A DNA stretch of 64,000 bases from Chondrilla cf. caribensis (lineage: Eukaryota > Porifera > Demospongiae > Chondrillida > Chondrillidae), in assembly GCA_964020155.1 (NCBI GenBank), contig OZ026567.1:3226850-3290849 (forward strand), written 5' to 3'. The notes under the pieces are model-generated. The model saw only the letters and a program-made list of their open reading frames with translations, made no database searches and was not told the DNA's origin. Positions 35,541-54,087 of the stretch are shown one piece after another. The stretch's first letter is position 1. Every line of letters starts with the position of its first letter. Made by a program: the position numbers and the translations under genes.

Positions 35541-36005
35541 ATACTGTTGTGATACGCACCCGAGTGGGGATAGGTAACTTAGTTACTTAACAGTTGTGAT
35601 CACCGAACATGGAGAGCAACGAAGCAACTTCACTGAAACTCAAGTAACAGTCAACTCTTATTATTAAGTCAGCACCCAGCTCATGCATCTCAAACGTGAT
35701 GGGTTTATTATATAGACAATGATGATTTAATACAGAACACTCTAGAATACCATTACAACCAAACACTTAACATTTCACTTAACTGTAGGCACAAAATGTG
35801 AGAGTGGATGGACTTAAAGTAAGTTCACAGCCAAGCCTAATCTATACATTAAGGGTATAATTACACACATGTATGGGTTCCACCCCTATTCTCAACACAC
35901 AGTCCTACTTAGCAGTAACACAGGTACAGGCAGCTAAACTTGCAAAGGCTATAGTGTTACACTGTATATATTTTAATGGCTTCAAGCTATACATATGCAT
36001 TGTGG
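35541..36005. other. Unexplained 460-bp insertion in the promoter of the short receptor
   Basis: In the paralogue at 39985 the conserved upstream element lies about 45 bases from the ATG. Here the same element is at 36019-36050, about 485 bases from the ATG at 35534. The extra DNA begins CTGTTGTGATACGCACCCG and shows no ORF. It could be a solo LTR or MITE, but I found no clear terminal repeat. Confidence 0.45.
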
Positions 36006-36109
36006 CAGTGTGGTTGGATAGGTATGTGACCTTTTGTGTGAGTCTTCAACTCTCTGTGAAAGAAAGTACAATTAGGACAGAATCTAGACTTTTAACCTGG
36101 AAGTTAACC

Positions 36110-36720
36110 AAATGAGTTGGCACTAACTTTGGACTCTCCTAAGCAACAGAAACGGTTAACCTCGCTAATACCGCTCTGTAATAATTATTACATAAGTAGT
36201 GATTGCCCACAAACATACATAGGCCAGACTGGACGAACCTTAGGACAGAGACTAAAGGAACATAAGAAGGCAGTAAAAGATAAGAATACATTGACATCAG
36301 CCCTAGCAGAACATACATGTCAGACAGGCCACACCGTAGACTGGTCCCAAACAGAAATTTTAGGAACAAGTCAAAACACCTCAAGAAGATGCCTTTTAGA
36401 ATCATGGATGATCCAGAAAGAACCACACACATTAAACAGAGAACTCGGAACATTACCCACCACATACCAACAACTATTTTAGTCCCCCAGTACTTATTAT
36501 TATTCTTACATCATTTCACCACCCGCCTTATTATTATTCACATGTCATCTTATCATCATCTGTCACCACACGCATAAAAGACGCACTCACACCCTGTATT
36601 CCATACCACTGAAGAAGACAGCAGTCAGCTGTCGAAACGTTTGGTGTAAAAATTATTTGGCTAGTGAATTACATTGAATTTGCGATGTATGACTACACCT
36701 AGCCGTTCAACCATTTTCGC
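36110..36720 (+). mobile_element. 3' fragment of a Penelope-like retroelement with GIY-YIG endonuclease
   Basis: The frame 36117-36482 encodes about 90 residues of a GIY-YIG nuclease domain: QTYIGQTGRTLGQRLKEH, SALAEH, HTVDWSQTEIL and RRCLLESWMI, ending LPTTYQQLF. The upstream frame is not in the window, so the element is 5' truncated and has lost its reverse transcriptase. About 120 bases after the stop stands CACTGAAGAAGACAGCAGTC followed by GTCGAAACGTTTGG, a 3' tail commonly seen in such elements. It lies between two short receptor genes. Confidence 0.75.
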
Positions 36721-36825
36721 ATACATACTAGGATGGAAAACTGGATATTCATCAGCCTAACAGCACAATTTAGGTTCTGCTTAGTTCTAACCTTGTACCT
36801 ACGTCAACACTCCCTAACTCTGTCA

Positions 36826-36911
36826 TCTGAATCAGCTTAACTACCATGGAAATAGTCTGTACTGACATCACAGTATGTCGACCATTGAAAGAGTTGAAGA
36901 CATTCAGCCAT
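36826..36911 (-). pseudogene. Relic signal-peptide exon of a short receptor
   Basis: An ATG at 36911 opens a signal peptide like MAECLQLFQW, but the frame meets TAA near its end and the donor GTGAG is changed to ATGAC. The conserved upstream element follows at 36966-37000. A shorter relic with the same flank lies at 31999-32060, so each relic was copied along with the short receptor gene beside it. Confidence 0.7.
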
Positions 36912-37464
36912 TTTCCAGCTCTAAAATGGCTGCAGACCAAACATCTTGTGGTAGTGGAGGCTGGTGTTGGTATGTGGCCTTTTGTGTAGGTCTCCAACTT
37001 GTGTAAACACGGCATGCTTGGGGTTCATGAATGTAATCAACCAATGAATTCCATTAACTAGTTGAATGAATGTAGGTATTTGCATGATCTTAAGGTAACC
37101 CCTTCATAGTATGCAGAATGGGAATATCATGTGTAAATCAATAAAGCAGCATATTATTATTACTTGTGTGAATACAGTTCAGATGCTTGCTATACTTGTA
37201 TTTATGTTGAGAAGTGATCCTTGAAGGACTACTGGTTTATAATGCATATTGTTATTAAGTAGAATTTCTGATTAAATGGAGGACATTATGTGTTAAATAC
37301 GTACATAATATTATGATGTCAAAGAAGTGTTTTAGATGGCTAAGGTGCATATTAGCATTTACTGTTTCTTATAATAAGGCCTTGCTATTATGTATGCTAT
37401 GCAAATATTGTACTTCATCAATAGTATGAAATATTCCTTTAGATGGCGTCCAGTTAGGTCAACA

Positions 37465-37802
37465 TCATATTGGGTCAGTTGGCCTATAGGCTGGAGAAGG
37501 CTGCATTTCAACATCATCTTCATTATTGTGTATATTTGTTTCTTCATAGACTGATTCAATCCCATCCTCCTGTTCCACCTCAAATGTCCTGGTCTTATTC
37601 ACTCGTACAGTCTTACAGCAGCAGTACATGACCAGTACAGTCACTACTACTGTCAGTACAGTAGCCTCTATTTGTGTTAGCACTACAGCCAGACCCACTG
37701 ATAATCCAAGTGATAGCGACTCTGTATATGTAATTGATGTATGTATAATTATTGTTATACATTGTGAAATGGTGGTGGTCAGTAGAGTGTGTGTGTGCGT
37801 GC

Positions 37803-37834
<32 letters not shown>

Positions 37835-37847
37835 ATGTGTGTGTGTG

Positions 37848-37902
<55 letters not shown>

Positions 37903-37921
37903 ACGTGCGTGCGTGCATGTG

Positions 37922-38014
<93 letters not shown>

Positions 38015-38033
38015 ACGTGCGTGCGTGCATGTG

Positions 38034-38106
<73 letters not shown>

Positions 38107-38697
38107 ATGTGTGCATATATGCACTAGCTTGCACGCACATACCTGTGGTGGCTGGTGATGGGCTTGCATTGCTCTGTGTGCGACTGCAGATAATTAGTGA
38201 TACAAGATAATTATTAAGTATTGAAATAGTAATTTTGTATTCCTTATACTACATACGTAGGCAATATCATCATGAAATTATAATACTTTTGTCATATAAA
38301 TGAATGTCAACTAAGACTCATGTGCTCTCATTATCACATTGAATATGTAATTGTGATGATCTCGTTGGTCCAACTTTATCAATTCTTAAATTCTGTCAGA
38401 CAATAATACAATTCAATAATCTCAGTGATATCCCTCCAGGGATGCATGTGATAGTTGAGACTAGCTTGCTATAGGAACCTCTGATCTACATACATGGACT
38501 GTGTATTACAATGCACGGAATGTACATGTTGACCTACGTACATGTCTCCTGCTGTTGACACTGTAGGCGTGGCTGTAATCACACCAGCTGCTTGTGAACT
38601 ACCTGTTGAAATATTACATATGTTGTACTTATGCGCATACACCAGCTCATTGTTGATATCTAGCTAATGTAATATCCCCTTCATCCAGCAATCAAGT

Positions 38698-38740
<43 letters not shown>

Positions 38741-39985
38741 AGGTGTTTCTCTCACAAAGTGTACAAATTCAAAGAGTCTAGCTCAGATCTATTATTTTCT
38801 ATCACCTGGAATGGAGATGCCACCAATTTGTACTGAATTGAAACCTTGTGTTCAACTGGCGATAATTGGATGATGTGTGATGGTGTTCTTACGATTTTTA
38901 CCTGTATTTAATCCATAATTTCAATATTTCATAGTATATATTTTATTGTGTGTAATAAAATTACATCCATCCAATTCCACGAATATTATGGCCGGTTCAT
39001 GAAGGACCCACCACACAACCCTAATAGTAATATTTGTACAATTAAAACAAGACTAATTATTATATTAAAAGACATCATAATATCTTTACCTGATATTCCC
39101 TCTGGGGTGAAGTCCACTTGTATGAGAGGTAGTAGTACAGTTCTCCCTCCATCCCCCAACTGGTGCTCAGTTAGCAGTACTGGGATGTGCTCCCTTTTAT
39201 CACCGTCATACCCTGGTACAGTGATTTGAATGATATCAAATTCTAGTATCATGTTGGATGAGATTGTATTCAGGGTAGCATTACCCTGTACCATGTCTGT
39301 GGTCTCATCACTGTTGGTAATAACCTCAGTTAATCTACCCAACGAAATTCTTTCAGTTATATACCCTCCTCGATTTAGCCTCCTTAAAACTGAGAGAGTG
39401 AGATCAAGAACATCATCCCATCTTGTCCCTTGTATTGTTGAATACGGTATGGTGATACTGTTGAGTGTCCCATTACATGTGAACATTAGTTCAGGATATA
39501 GGAAGCTCCCTCCATCAACATCAAGTACTTCATAGCTGTCCCATTTCTCTACTGGTGGTATGGTTTGGGTGAGTACTCTCAGACAGGAACCTACGCATTA
39601 TGTGTATAGTTTTCACTTCTGTACTAACATATAGATGATATAATATTATGCATATCTATTTCCACTAATTGACCACAAAAAAGAAATTTGTAAATCACTC
39701 TCGGCATTGCTATAGAGATTATAATGTGCAGATTACCTCTTATTATGTCTGTTAATATGCTGAAGAGTCTTTCTACCTCCAAAGTAGTCTCAAACTGCAC
39801 ACTAGGATGTGTCTGTGGATCTTAACTAGCCTCACAGCACATTTTAGGCTCAGTTTAGCTCGAACCTTCTACCAACTTCAACACTCCCTAACCCTCTCAC
39901 CTGAAACAGCACCACTTCCAAGGAAATAGTCTGTACTGACACCAAAGAATATCAACCATTGAAAGAGTTGAGAAAGTTCAGCCAT
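37465..39985 (-). CDS. Short kinase-less receptor with shared extracellular module, 314 aa
   Basis: Five exons: 39985-39901, 39590-39090, 38602-38542, 38183-38143, 37721-37465; total 945 bases, all in phase. The lengths of four exons are identical to those of the gene at 32591-35534. The module opens with [16 protein letters not shown] instead of PCLRGF. A stalk Cys present in the sister gene is Arg here. The membrane exon is nearly the same; the tail has VYEETN, HNNEDD and AYRPTDPI, so one Tyr of the sister (IYNN) has become His and the terminal MYI is gone. It is a recent tandem duplicate with tail divergence at tyrosine sites. Confidence 0.9.
37786..38107. repeat. Long compound (TG)n microsatellite
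   Basis: Several TG runs are separated by GCACGTGCGTGCGTGCATG-like islands that recur twice, pointing to internal duplication. It lies in the last intron of the short receptor, at the same place as 32944-33120. Confidence 0.95.
38698..38740. repeat. (TAG)n / (TGG)n microsatellite
   Basis: A TAG triplet run followed by three TGG units, orthologous in position to 33642-33670. Confidence 0.85.
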
Positions 39986-40027
39986 TCTAATACTGCTTCA
40001 AAATAAACATTGGGGCAGTGTGGTTGG

Positions 40028-40062
40028 ATTGGTATGTGACCTTTGTGTAGGTCTTCAATTTG
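40028..40062 (-). promoter_or_regulatory. Conserved upstream element of the short receptor at 37465-39985
   Basis: It reads GGTATGTGACCTTTGTGTAG then GTCTTCAATTTG on the plus strand, about 45 bases upstream of the ATG at 39985. It is the same element as at 31014-31050. Confidence 0.4.
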
Positions 40063-40122
40063 TTAACAGTATAATAATTACAATTACGTTACTTCATTAC
40101 ATTACTAATTATATCACAAGAC

Positions 40123-40368
40123 TTAGTACAGTACAAGTGAAAGGGCAGCCCCATGAGTTTCATCAAAATTGAACACCTCAGTCGCTTGTTGTTCATATTC
40201 AGTTGTATGGTATATAAGGTAGCTACCCACATGTACACAGCTTAGAAACAACCTAGGAGAAGTCTCCAGAAGTTTCATGAGGCATGACGTGTGGTCCTCA
40301 TCTTCAGTGAAAGAGATACTGTTTAGCTGCCACTCTCCATTGTGTAGGGATAATCCTTCATGTTGAGA
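40123..40368 (-). CDS. Unassigned open stretch of about 80 codons without an N-terminal ATG
   Basis: On the minus strand a frame is open from just after a TAG (40371-40369) to the TAA at 40125-40123. It encodes SISFTEDEDHTSCLMKLLE, then PRLFLSCVHVGSYLIYHTTE and FNFDETHGAALSLVLY. The amino-acid mix looks like real protein, and an AG precedes the open stretch, so it could be a last exon or an exon captured by an old insertion. I do not recognise the family. It lies between two short receptor genes, in their orientation, and matches none of their exons. Confidence 0.35.
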   Translation of the reverse strand, partial: SQHEGLSLHNGEWQLNSISFTEDEDHTSCLMKLLETSPRLFLSCVHVGSYLIYHTTEYEQQATEVFNFDETHGAALSLVLY

Positions 40369-40938
40369 CTACCACCATGCCCTTAACAAATGATTTCCTT
40401 GATAACAGTGGATTGTTATGAAAATGAAATCGAAACTGAAATTGGACTGTTGGAATGTTACCTTTCAGCAAAACTTTACTTTAACAATGATTTAATTATC
40501 TTTCTCTGTATGGTGTTGTTACTTCTTAAAACCAATAACAATGACTTCCAAATGATTGTATGCTCTTAAAAATTGTTCACTGGTGAGTTTTAGGGAAACC
40601 ATAATGTATGCAGGATATGTGGCTGTCATTTTTCTTATGCATCATTATTTCATATGAATGGCTATTCCACTCTATGTTATTGGTGATATTGTCAAATAAC
40701 CTCACTGGACATTGCAAAAAGATTGAGAAGATCATGTGTCTAACAATTGCCATGATAAGAATAATGACACATAATTCTAATGATATTACTATAATGAATG
40801 TAATGTTATATAAGTATCTATAATAAAGGACAGGACCAAAAAGCAAATCATATGTTTGGTTGGTTCCATGAACAAACTGTGCATACTATACAAATATTGC
40901 TGTTGAGGGATGGATGGGTGTTACCCTCCAGCCCTACC

Positions 40939-43900
40939 TTATGTGATTGACGAGGTGTAGGCTGGAGAAGGTTGCATTACCACATCACCTCCCACCTTAG
41001 CACCATGACCTATGATGTCATCATAATCATAGTCAATATCATTTCCCTGTTCCACTTCAAGTGTCCTGGTCTTCTTCACTCGTACAGTCTTACAGCAGCA
41101 GTACATGACCAGTACAGTCACTACTACTGTCAGTACAGTAGCCTCTATTTGTGTGAGCACTACAGCCAGACCCACTGACGCTCCAAGTGATAGTGACTCT
41201 GTATGTGGAGGTAAATATAATGTATATATGTACATGCACACATGTATGTAGGTATATTACACATCATGTGAGCACTAATTCGTACGTACGTACATGTGTA
41301 TTTGTCATGGTGCGTGGGTGGAAGATGGGTGGATCAAGGAAAAGAAAGCGGGTTCATACCTACAATGCAAACCTGTTTCCATCAACATTGCCTATAGGTC
41401 ATGATTAATATCCCTACCAATTAATCTTTAACACAGCAACACTTCTTCACACTTTTCTCACAACATTGCTCTTAATTATCACAATACATACACTAACAAT
41501 GCTACAATAGTGAATAGTATAAAAAGACAACACCATATATATAGACCCAATGCTGACCACCTGCCTCGTATGTATATATTGTGTCCCTACTAGGTGGGCA
41601 CCAGCAGATGCAGATTCTTTTGTCTCTAATAATTGACAACTTCACCCCTCACCGCTGCACCCTTGTTAACAATCAGGCAAATGTGTCTGTATACGTATCT
41701 CTGCTGTAGCCCACCCACAAGGGATACAACTATAACATACATACCTGTATTGGTTGATGATGGACGCACACAGATTTGAGAGCAACTGTGATAGAGATAA
41801 AAGGTAAAGAAGCGAAGAAATAAAAGATAAAATTACTATTTCATTGTGAGTATTACACTTACTGTGGACATACAGTGGAACCTCTCTATTACAAATTTCT
41901 GATATTATGTGGAAACCTCTATAATAAGGACACCTTTCTGTGTCCCAGTGTAGTACTGTAGTGTATCCAATGACCTCTAAATTGAGGAAACCTCTGTATT
42001 AAGGACTAAAATTAAGGTCTCAAAGTGTCCTTTATAGAGAGGTTCCAGTGTATACGTATTATAGCTAGCACTGTTTGCCAGTAACACTGTATGTCCCGAT
42101 TGCTATATTGAGGGAATTTTTACAAAGTGGATTTGCTTGTTTGCCTCCTTCACCCTCAATCAGTGTGTTACTCTTCGACAGTTTCCTGCTATTCGGTAAT
42201 AATCACTTAATATCTACAGATTGGTGTGGGGATCGGAGCTGTCTAAGATTCTTGCTGAAGGCACCTCTTAATCTACATGTACTGTGTATTACAATGTACG
42301 GAATGTACATGTTGACCTACATGTCTCCTGCTGTTGACACTGTAGACGTGGCTGTAACCATACCAGCTGCTTGTGAACTTCCTGTTGGGATGTTACAGTA
42401 TATACATGTATCAACTTAATGCAAAGGCATCCACTGTGGTGATTAATAGTACAGAACCATGTTACGTACATACGTTTGGTTTGCATGTAAAAATTAATGC
42501 ATACACATGCGTACTCGTACAAGAAAAATGCGTTAACACTCGTAAGTGTTGAAAACATGTGAATACTTCATTACATGTACAAGAATGTTCCATTCTACAC
42601 GTGATTTTGTGGTTCAGTATTATAATTCACTACAGTAATACAATATGGTGCACAACAGCAGATTCTGAGGTTTGTTAGTGTGATACCCCTTATCCAACCT
42701 TTTGTATGATCCAATGACATTCTGAGATACAGCAATGGTATTTATGGACTGTACTAAGGGTTAAGTTCGTGAGTCTCGACTCACTATTGTATTCCTTGAA
42801 AGATGTTGTTTTATCAGTGTTCCACTGTTGAAGTGATCACCTTGTGTAGCTCATTGGATGTGGTTTGTTATATCCACTAATGTATAATATTTTACAGCTA
42901 ATAAGCCCTTGCTTTTAAAGTTGACAGTACATGTATGCATGTATTTATGTACATTCACCTTAAATAATGTAATACAAGTTCAGTAGTATATTTTAAATAT
43001 GCAGGTAAATGTAACGTGTGTATATATGTGTTAGATCTCACCTTTAACGTCTGGAACGAAGTCTACCTGTAGTATAGGTAAGACTATAGTTTCCTCTCCA
43101 TTGCCCACTTGCTGGTCGGTTACCAGCACAGGGATGTAGTCTCTCTTCCCAGTTATGTTAGGTGGTGCAATAAGGCGAATGATGTCATTCTTCTCTGTAT
43201 TCAACGATGCTGTGTGCACGGTGACGTTCCCTTGTACCTTGTCTGTTGTTGAAGGTTCTTTAGTAACGCTCACCTTGAAATTTACTTCTGTAACCTTCCC
43301 ACTCTTGGCGTATCCTCCTACTTTCAGTCTTCTCCACACTTCTATACTGAGATCAAGAATATTATCCCACTTTATCCCTTCTATTGTTGAATACGGTATG
43401 GTGATACTGTTGAGTGTCCCACTACATGTGAACATTAGTTCAGGGTATAGGAAGCTCCCTCCATCAACATCAAGTACTTCATAGTTGTCCCATTCCTCTA
43501 CTGGTGGTATGGTTTGGGTGAAGCCTCTCAGACAGGGATCTACATAGTTATAGTACACCATGGTATATAATACAGTACAGATTGAGAGATTTCTAAAAAT
43601 CTCTTAAGAAGTGTCTGTACGTTTGGTCTAACCTTGTCACATGTGGTCTATGTAGTAAAGAAAGACATATAGTACATATTTGTGTATATCTTCAAGTCAA
43701 GGTTCTCAAACAGGTCCATAGTTTATTAATCTGAAGCTTTCCACTATGCCTACACATACCACCTAGCAAATAATCTTCAAACCCTTCAACTAGCACAATA
43801 GACCCATGGCACTGTTCTGTACAGCAAATGACCTGTCTCTCCTTCCTCTTCATTGATCCCTCTTACCTGAATCTGCTTCACGTCCTAAAAGCAACTCTAG

Positions 43901-43957
43901 GCTTGTAAAGAAGAATACTAATAACTGAACAGGACAGAGTTTGAGTAAGTGAGCCAT
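40939..43957 (-). CDS. Short kinase-less receptor with shared extracellular module, 316 aa
   Basis: Five exons: 43957-43867 (signal peptide), 43539-43042 (module), 42381-42321, 41785-41745 (stalk), 41198-40939 (membrane and tail). They sum to 951 bases, all in phase. The module reads [17 protein letters not shown] at its start, then FTCSGTLNSITIPYS. The membrane exon is very like those of the other two short receptors ([18 protein letters not shown]), but the tail differs after LEVEQ: DIDYDYDDIIGHG, then VMQPSPAYTSSIT. It keeps the MQPSPAY block and loses VYEE and IYNN. A MITE occupies an intron. Confidence 0.9.
41873..42050. mobile_element. Tigger-like MITE (178 bp)
   Basis: The ends CAGTGGAACCTCTCTATTA and the complement of CACTGGAACCTCTCTATAAA are inverted copies, flanked by TA on both sides. 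The interior repeats AACCTCTATAATAAGGACAC-like units. It is intronic in the gene at 40939-43957. No ORF. Confidence 0.8.
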
Positions 43958-44623
43958 TCTCTTGAGCTGCAGTATCAAATGGTCGACCTCTTAAGTAGGA
44001 GGGAAGGTGTTGGTAACAGGAAGACGTGGAGGCATCCATTTTTGTTGACATACTCTGGTCATAAGGGGTAATTCATGAATATGATTAATGTTAACTATGA
44101 ATGTGATTATGGTCGCTTGCATAATATTATAGCTATACATATTATATAGTGTGTGACATTAATTTAGCCTTTAGTATACATGATACAGAAGCTGCAGTTG
44201 CAACAGTGGTGTGTATATTATAGTATGTAGTTCTGATGGAAGTTGTTTAAAAGAGTGAATCTCATTTCTCAAATTGTATCTCACCAAAATCTGTTATTGT
44301 AACCAACCATTTCTAGGCTTTTTGAAGTCACTGAGTACATTTTGCACAAATTACTTCACTGTAAGATGTTTATAACAAGATCAGTACCAGCATTTTGCTT
44401 GGTCATGCAGAAGCACATACTTTATTTAGTTCAAATATGAAATTAAATAAATGGCAAATGCTTCAGAAAATTGAGTTGTTCGTGATGATAATAATACAAT
44501 GTACACTTATTTTGAAGTCACACCTATAGTTTGGAGCATCTAACGATGCTGTGACTATGTTATGAGAATACAATCACACCCAAAACAGTTTGATTTACTG
44601 TCAACCAACATTAGTTGCATACA
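43958..44623. other. Spacer between a short receptor and the next RTK
   Basis: No gene was seen. Bases about 44250-44620 closely match about 53710-54085, so they are the left part of the duplicated RTK unit. Confidence 0.6.
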
Positions 44624-51290
<6,667 letters not shown>

Positions 51291-52130
51291 CTTCACTGAC
51301 TGATGGCTCTTACACTACACAACTGGCACTGTTTGAATAGCTGTACTATTATGAGAGTAATGTGTGGTTGTGACCAGAATCATGAATGCAATTATTTGCC
51401 AATGAATATAATTTCATAATGAAATTATCCACACATTCATAATATCATACGTTTGAAGACACACCTACATCACGGCTGCAACAACACACTCCATGTTCTG
51501 TACTTGATGTGTGCTTTATTGTACTTGTACTTATGTATGTACGTATACGTAGACCAATAGCATAGTCACATATGCACACACACAAACGTCAAGTCCAGTC
51601 AGTGCAGTAGCCTCTCTTGATTTGTGTGAGCACTAGAGCCAGACCTCCTAATGTGTTAGGTTGTAGGGCTTCTGTTGTTGTGTTCAGTCACTCTGTGGTA
51701 GGTGCTTAATTGAATTAGATGAAGCCCACATACTGGGTTTGTATAAGTGCACGGGAAGACCTTATAGAGCATTTGAGTAATCAAGAATTTATAGGCATAC
51801 ATATTATAATGTATAATATTGCTGTAGGATTATTAGGTACACACAGCAATAAGATAATAGTAGACTATAGTAGTTCATATGTTATGTTCAACTTCTATAA
51901 CTCATTAGTGCATAGTTGTTTAGAATATGAGTTGAAAATGTCACGCTGTAGTCATTGTAGTTTATATGCACACTGTACAGGAGGTTGGGCTCATGATCTT
52001 GTGGATGTAGGATATTCACCCTCAAGGCTACATACCTTGATATTATATCTAGTACTCATATTACTGCAAGCTAATGATTGCCAATTTACTGTGTACATTG
52101 TACATTAATACAATACTTCAACTGTAGATC
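51291..52130. other. Spacer with relic membrane exon of a short receptor (51596-51680)
   Basis: Plus bases 51596-51680 match the start of the short-receptor membrane exon (the VVLTQIEA region), with lesions. The whole stretch is repeated at about 62160-63005, where the same relic lies at 62487-62560. Nothing else coding was seen. Confidence 0.65.
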
Positions 52131-53371
52131 TTAGTCCATGTTGGAGTGGTGCTCCCCAAAAGAACAAAATGGTGAACTGGTGTTGTGTCTGTTTTCCCAC
52201 TTCAGAATCATCCCAAAACTGAAATGCAGTTTGCCGAACATGTTGTCAAATGGTATCCTCTTCTTTGGATCTGGCTCCCTGTACATGTAAAGAGAGAACA
52301 GATCTATCAATAACACTTTACTGGTGAGTTGTGGATGTGAGCCCATGTTCACAGGTTCTTACCAGCATTGGACCATGAGGGCATAAATTCCCCTAGGGCA
52401 CCCAGGTGGGGGAGGCTGGATTTAATTCTCTGAATTGAACACTGTGATCACCTGTAATAATGTTGCATAGAATAAATATAGTATATGTGTACTGTATGTA
52501 CAGGAGTGTCGAGTACTTTTAGCATTCTCATATTGTAGTAAAGTGAAGTGTGTAATATAATACATTTGTATATATACATATACATGTGTATATGTACATA
52601 TGCTTGTTTGTGTTCCAAGTTGTGTCCTGTAGTACATTGTATATATTGTGTAGCAGTAGGTACGGTACAAAATTGTGGATGGATGGCCAGCCTCATGCAT
52701 GATCAGGATGGGTCTGTGCATAACCAGCCCTTTGAAGGATCGATAGAGCACCATCACCATGGTAACCTGTGTTATGTTCTGTACTATGGAGACGTGTATT
52801 TTCCATTTCCTTTTAATTGTTAATTGACAAACATACTATTACCTTTGTAAGTTTAACTCTAACAGACACATTTCCTTGTTTGGGACTATTGAAATTGGAC
52901 AATAAGGATTGACATCAACAACAATTCCTTTTCATCAGAGCAATGTGTCTGAATACAGTAACTTTTCATTTTCAATGTGCTGTTTACTGCTACTGGTTTA
53001 AGTAGCATTTATACTCACTAACATGATTCCAATGGACCTACACTAGATGTACGTAGGTGTGTTCAGTCATCCTGTAGTCCTGGATCTGTTGTACATGTAC
53101 CACATATGCAAGCACAGTGATACAAATTGTTACTGAGTGTTGCACTTGATGGTCACCACCGTCAAGCTAGACTCCATATTCTTGTCATTTCAATAATTAA
53201 AATATAACTATTTTCTTCCAGCTTCAAATTCCCTTTATCACTGTTGTTGTTTTTTTGTGGATAGGAGTACGCAGTAGGGATCTTTGCATATTGTTCAATC
53301 TGTTCATATATTACATCAATAGTGTGTCCAGGTTGCCAGTAGTGACTCTCCTCATATGCGGCAGAGATAAC
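52131..53371 (-). pseudogene. Truncated RTK fragment
   Basis: Three relic exons remain. The N-lobe exon (from 53371) has only its first part, VIYEQIEQYAKIP, and then diverges near 53260. The exon with [11 protein letters not shown] (52451-52363, 89 instead of 86 bases) contains an in-frame TAA. The last exon (from 52280) has an 11-base deletion that removes the [10 protein letters not shown] tail. The glycine loop, HRD and DFG exons are absent. It cannot make a kinase. Confidence 0.85.
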
Positions 53372-54087
53372 CTAATTATCATATTATTCATTTGTAATAC
53401 AAGCAAATATACTAATTAAGTCTTTCATTGTAATGATTATTATTGTGCTATCCAATATATGGATGTGAGTATCATATCCAGATGTGGTCCATGAAGCACA
53501 GTCTACATACACATGTGTACATATGCTGTTTTGTACATATATAAGTGCATTGTAATTTGAGATTACTTATCAAAATCCTTGTGTCTTGACATGCATTTCA
53601 AATACCTAACTGTGGAAAGGCTTGACCTCTGGAATTTGTCTGCCTTAGTACATGCTGGATTCTTTATTCAAATAACATACACTCGCATTCATTTTATTCC
53701 ATTCTAAATAGACGAATGTGAATCTCATTTTTCAAATCATATCTCACCAAATCTGTTTTTGTAACCAACCATTTCCAGGCTTTTTGAAGTCACCGAGTAC
53801 ATTTTACTCAAATTACTTCACTGTAAGATGTTTATTACAAGATCAGTACCAGCATTTTGCTTGGTCATGCAGAAGCACATACTCTATTCAGTTCAAATAT
53901 GAAATTAAATAAATGACAAATGCTTCAGAATACTGAGTTGTTCGTGATGATAATAATACAATGCACACTTATTTTGAAGTCACACTCTTAGTTTAGAGCA
54001 TCTAACGATGCTTTGACTATGTTATGAGAATACAAGCACACCCAAAACATTTTGATTTACTGTTAACCAACATTAGTTGTGTATACT
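53372..54087. other. Spacer at the boundary of the RTK duplication
   Basis: Bases from about 53710 onward match 44250-44620, marking the left limit of the second copy of the duplicated unit. No gene was seen. Confidence 0.6.
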
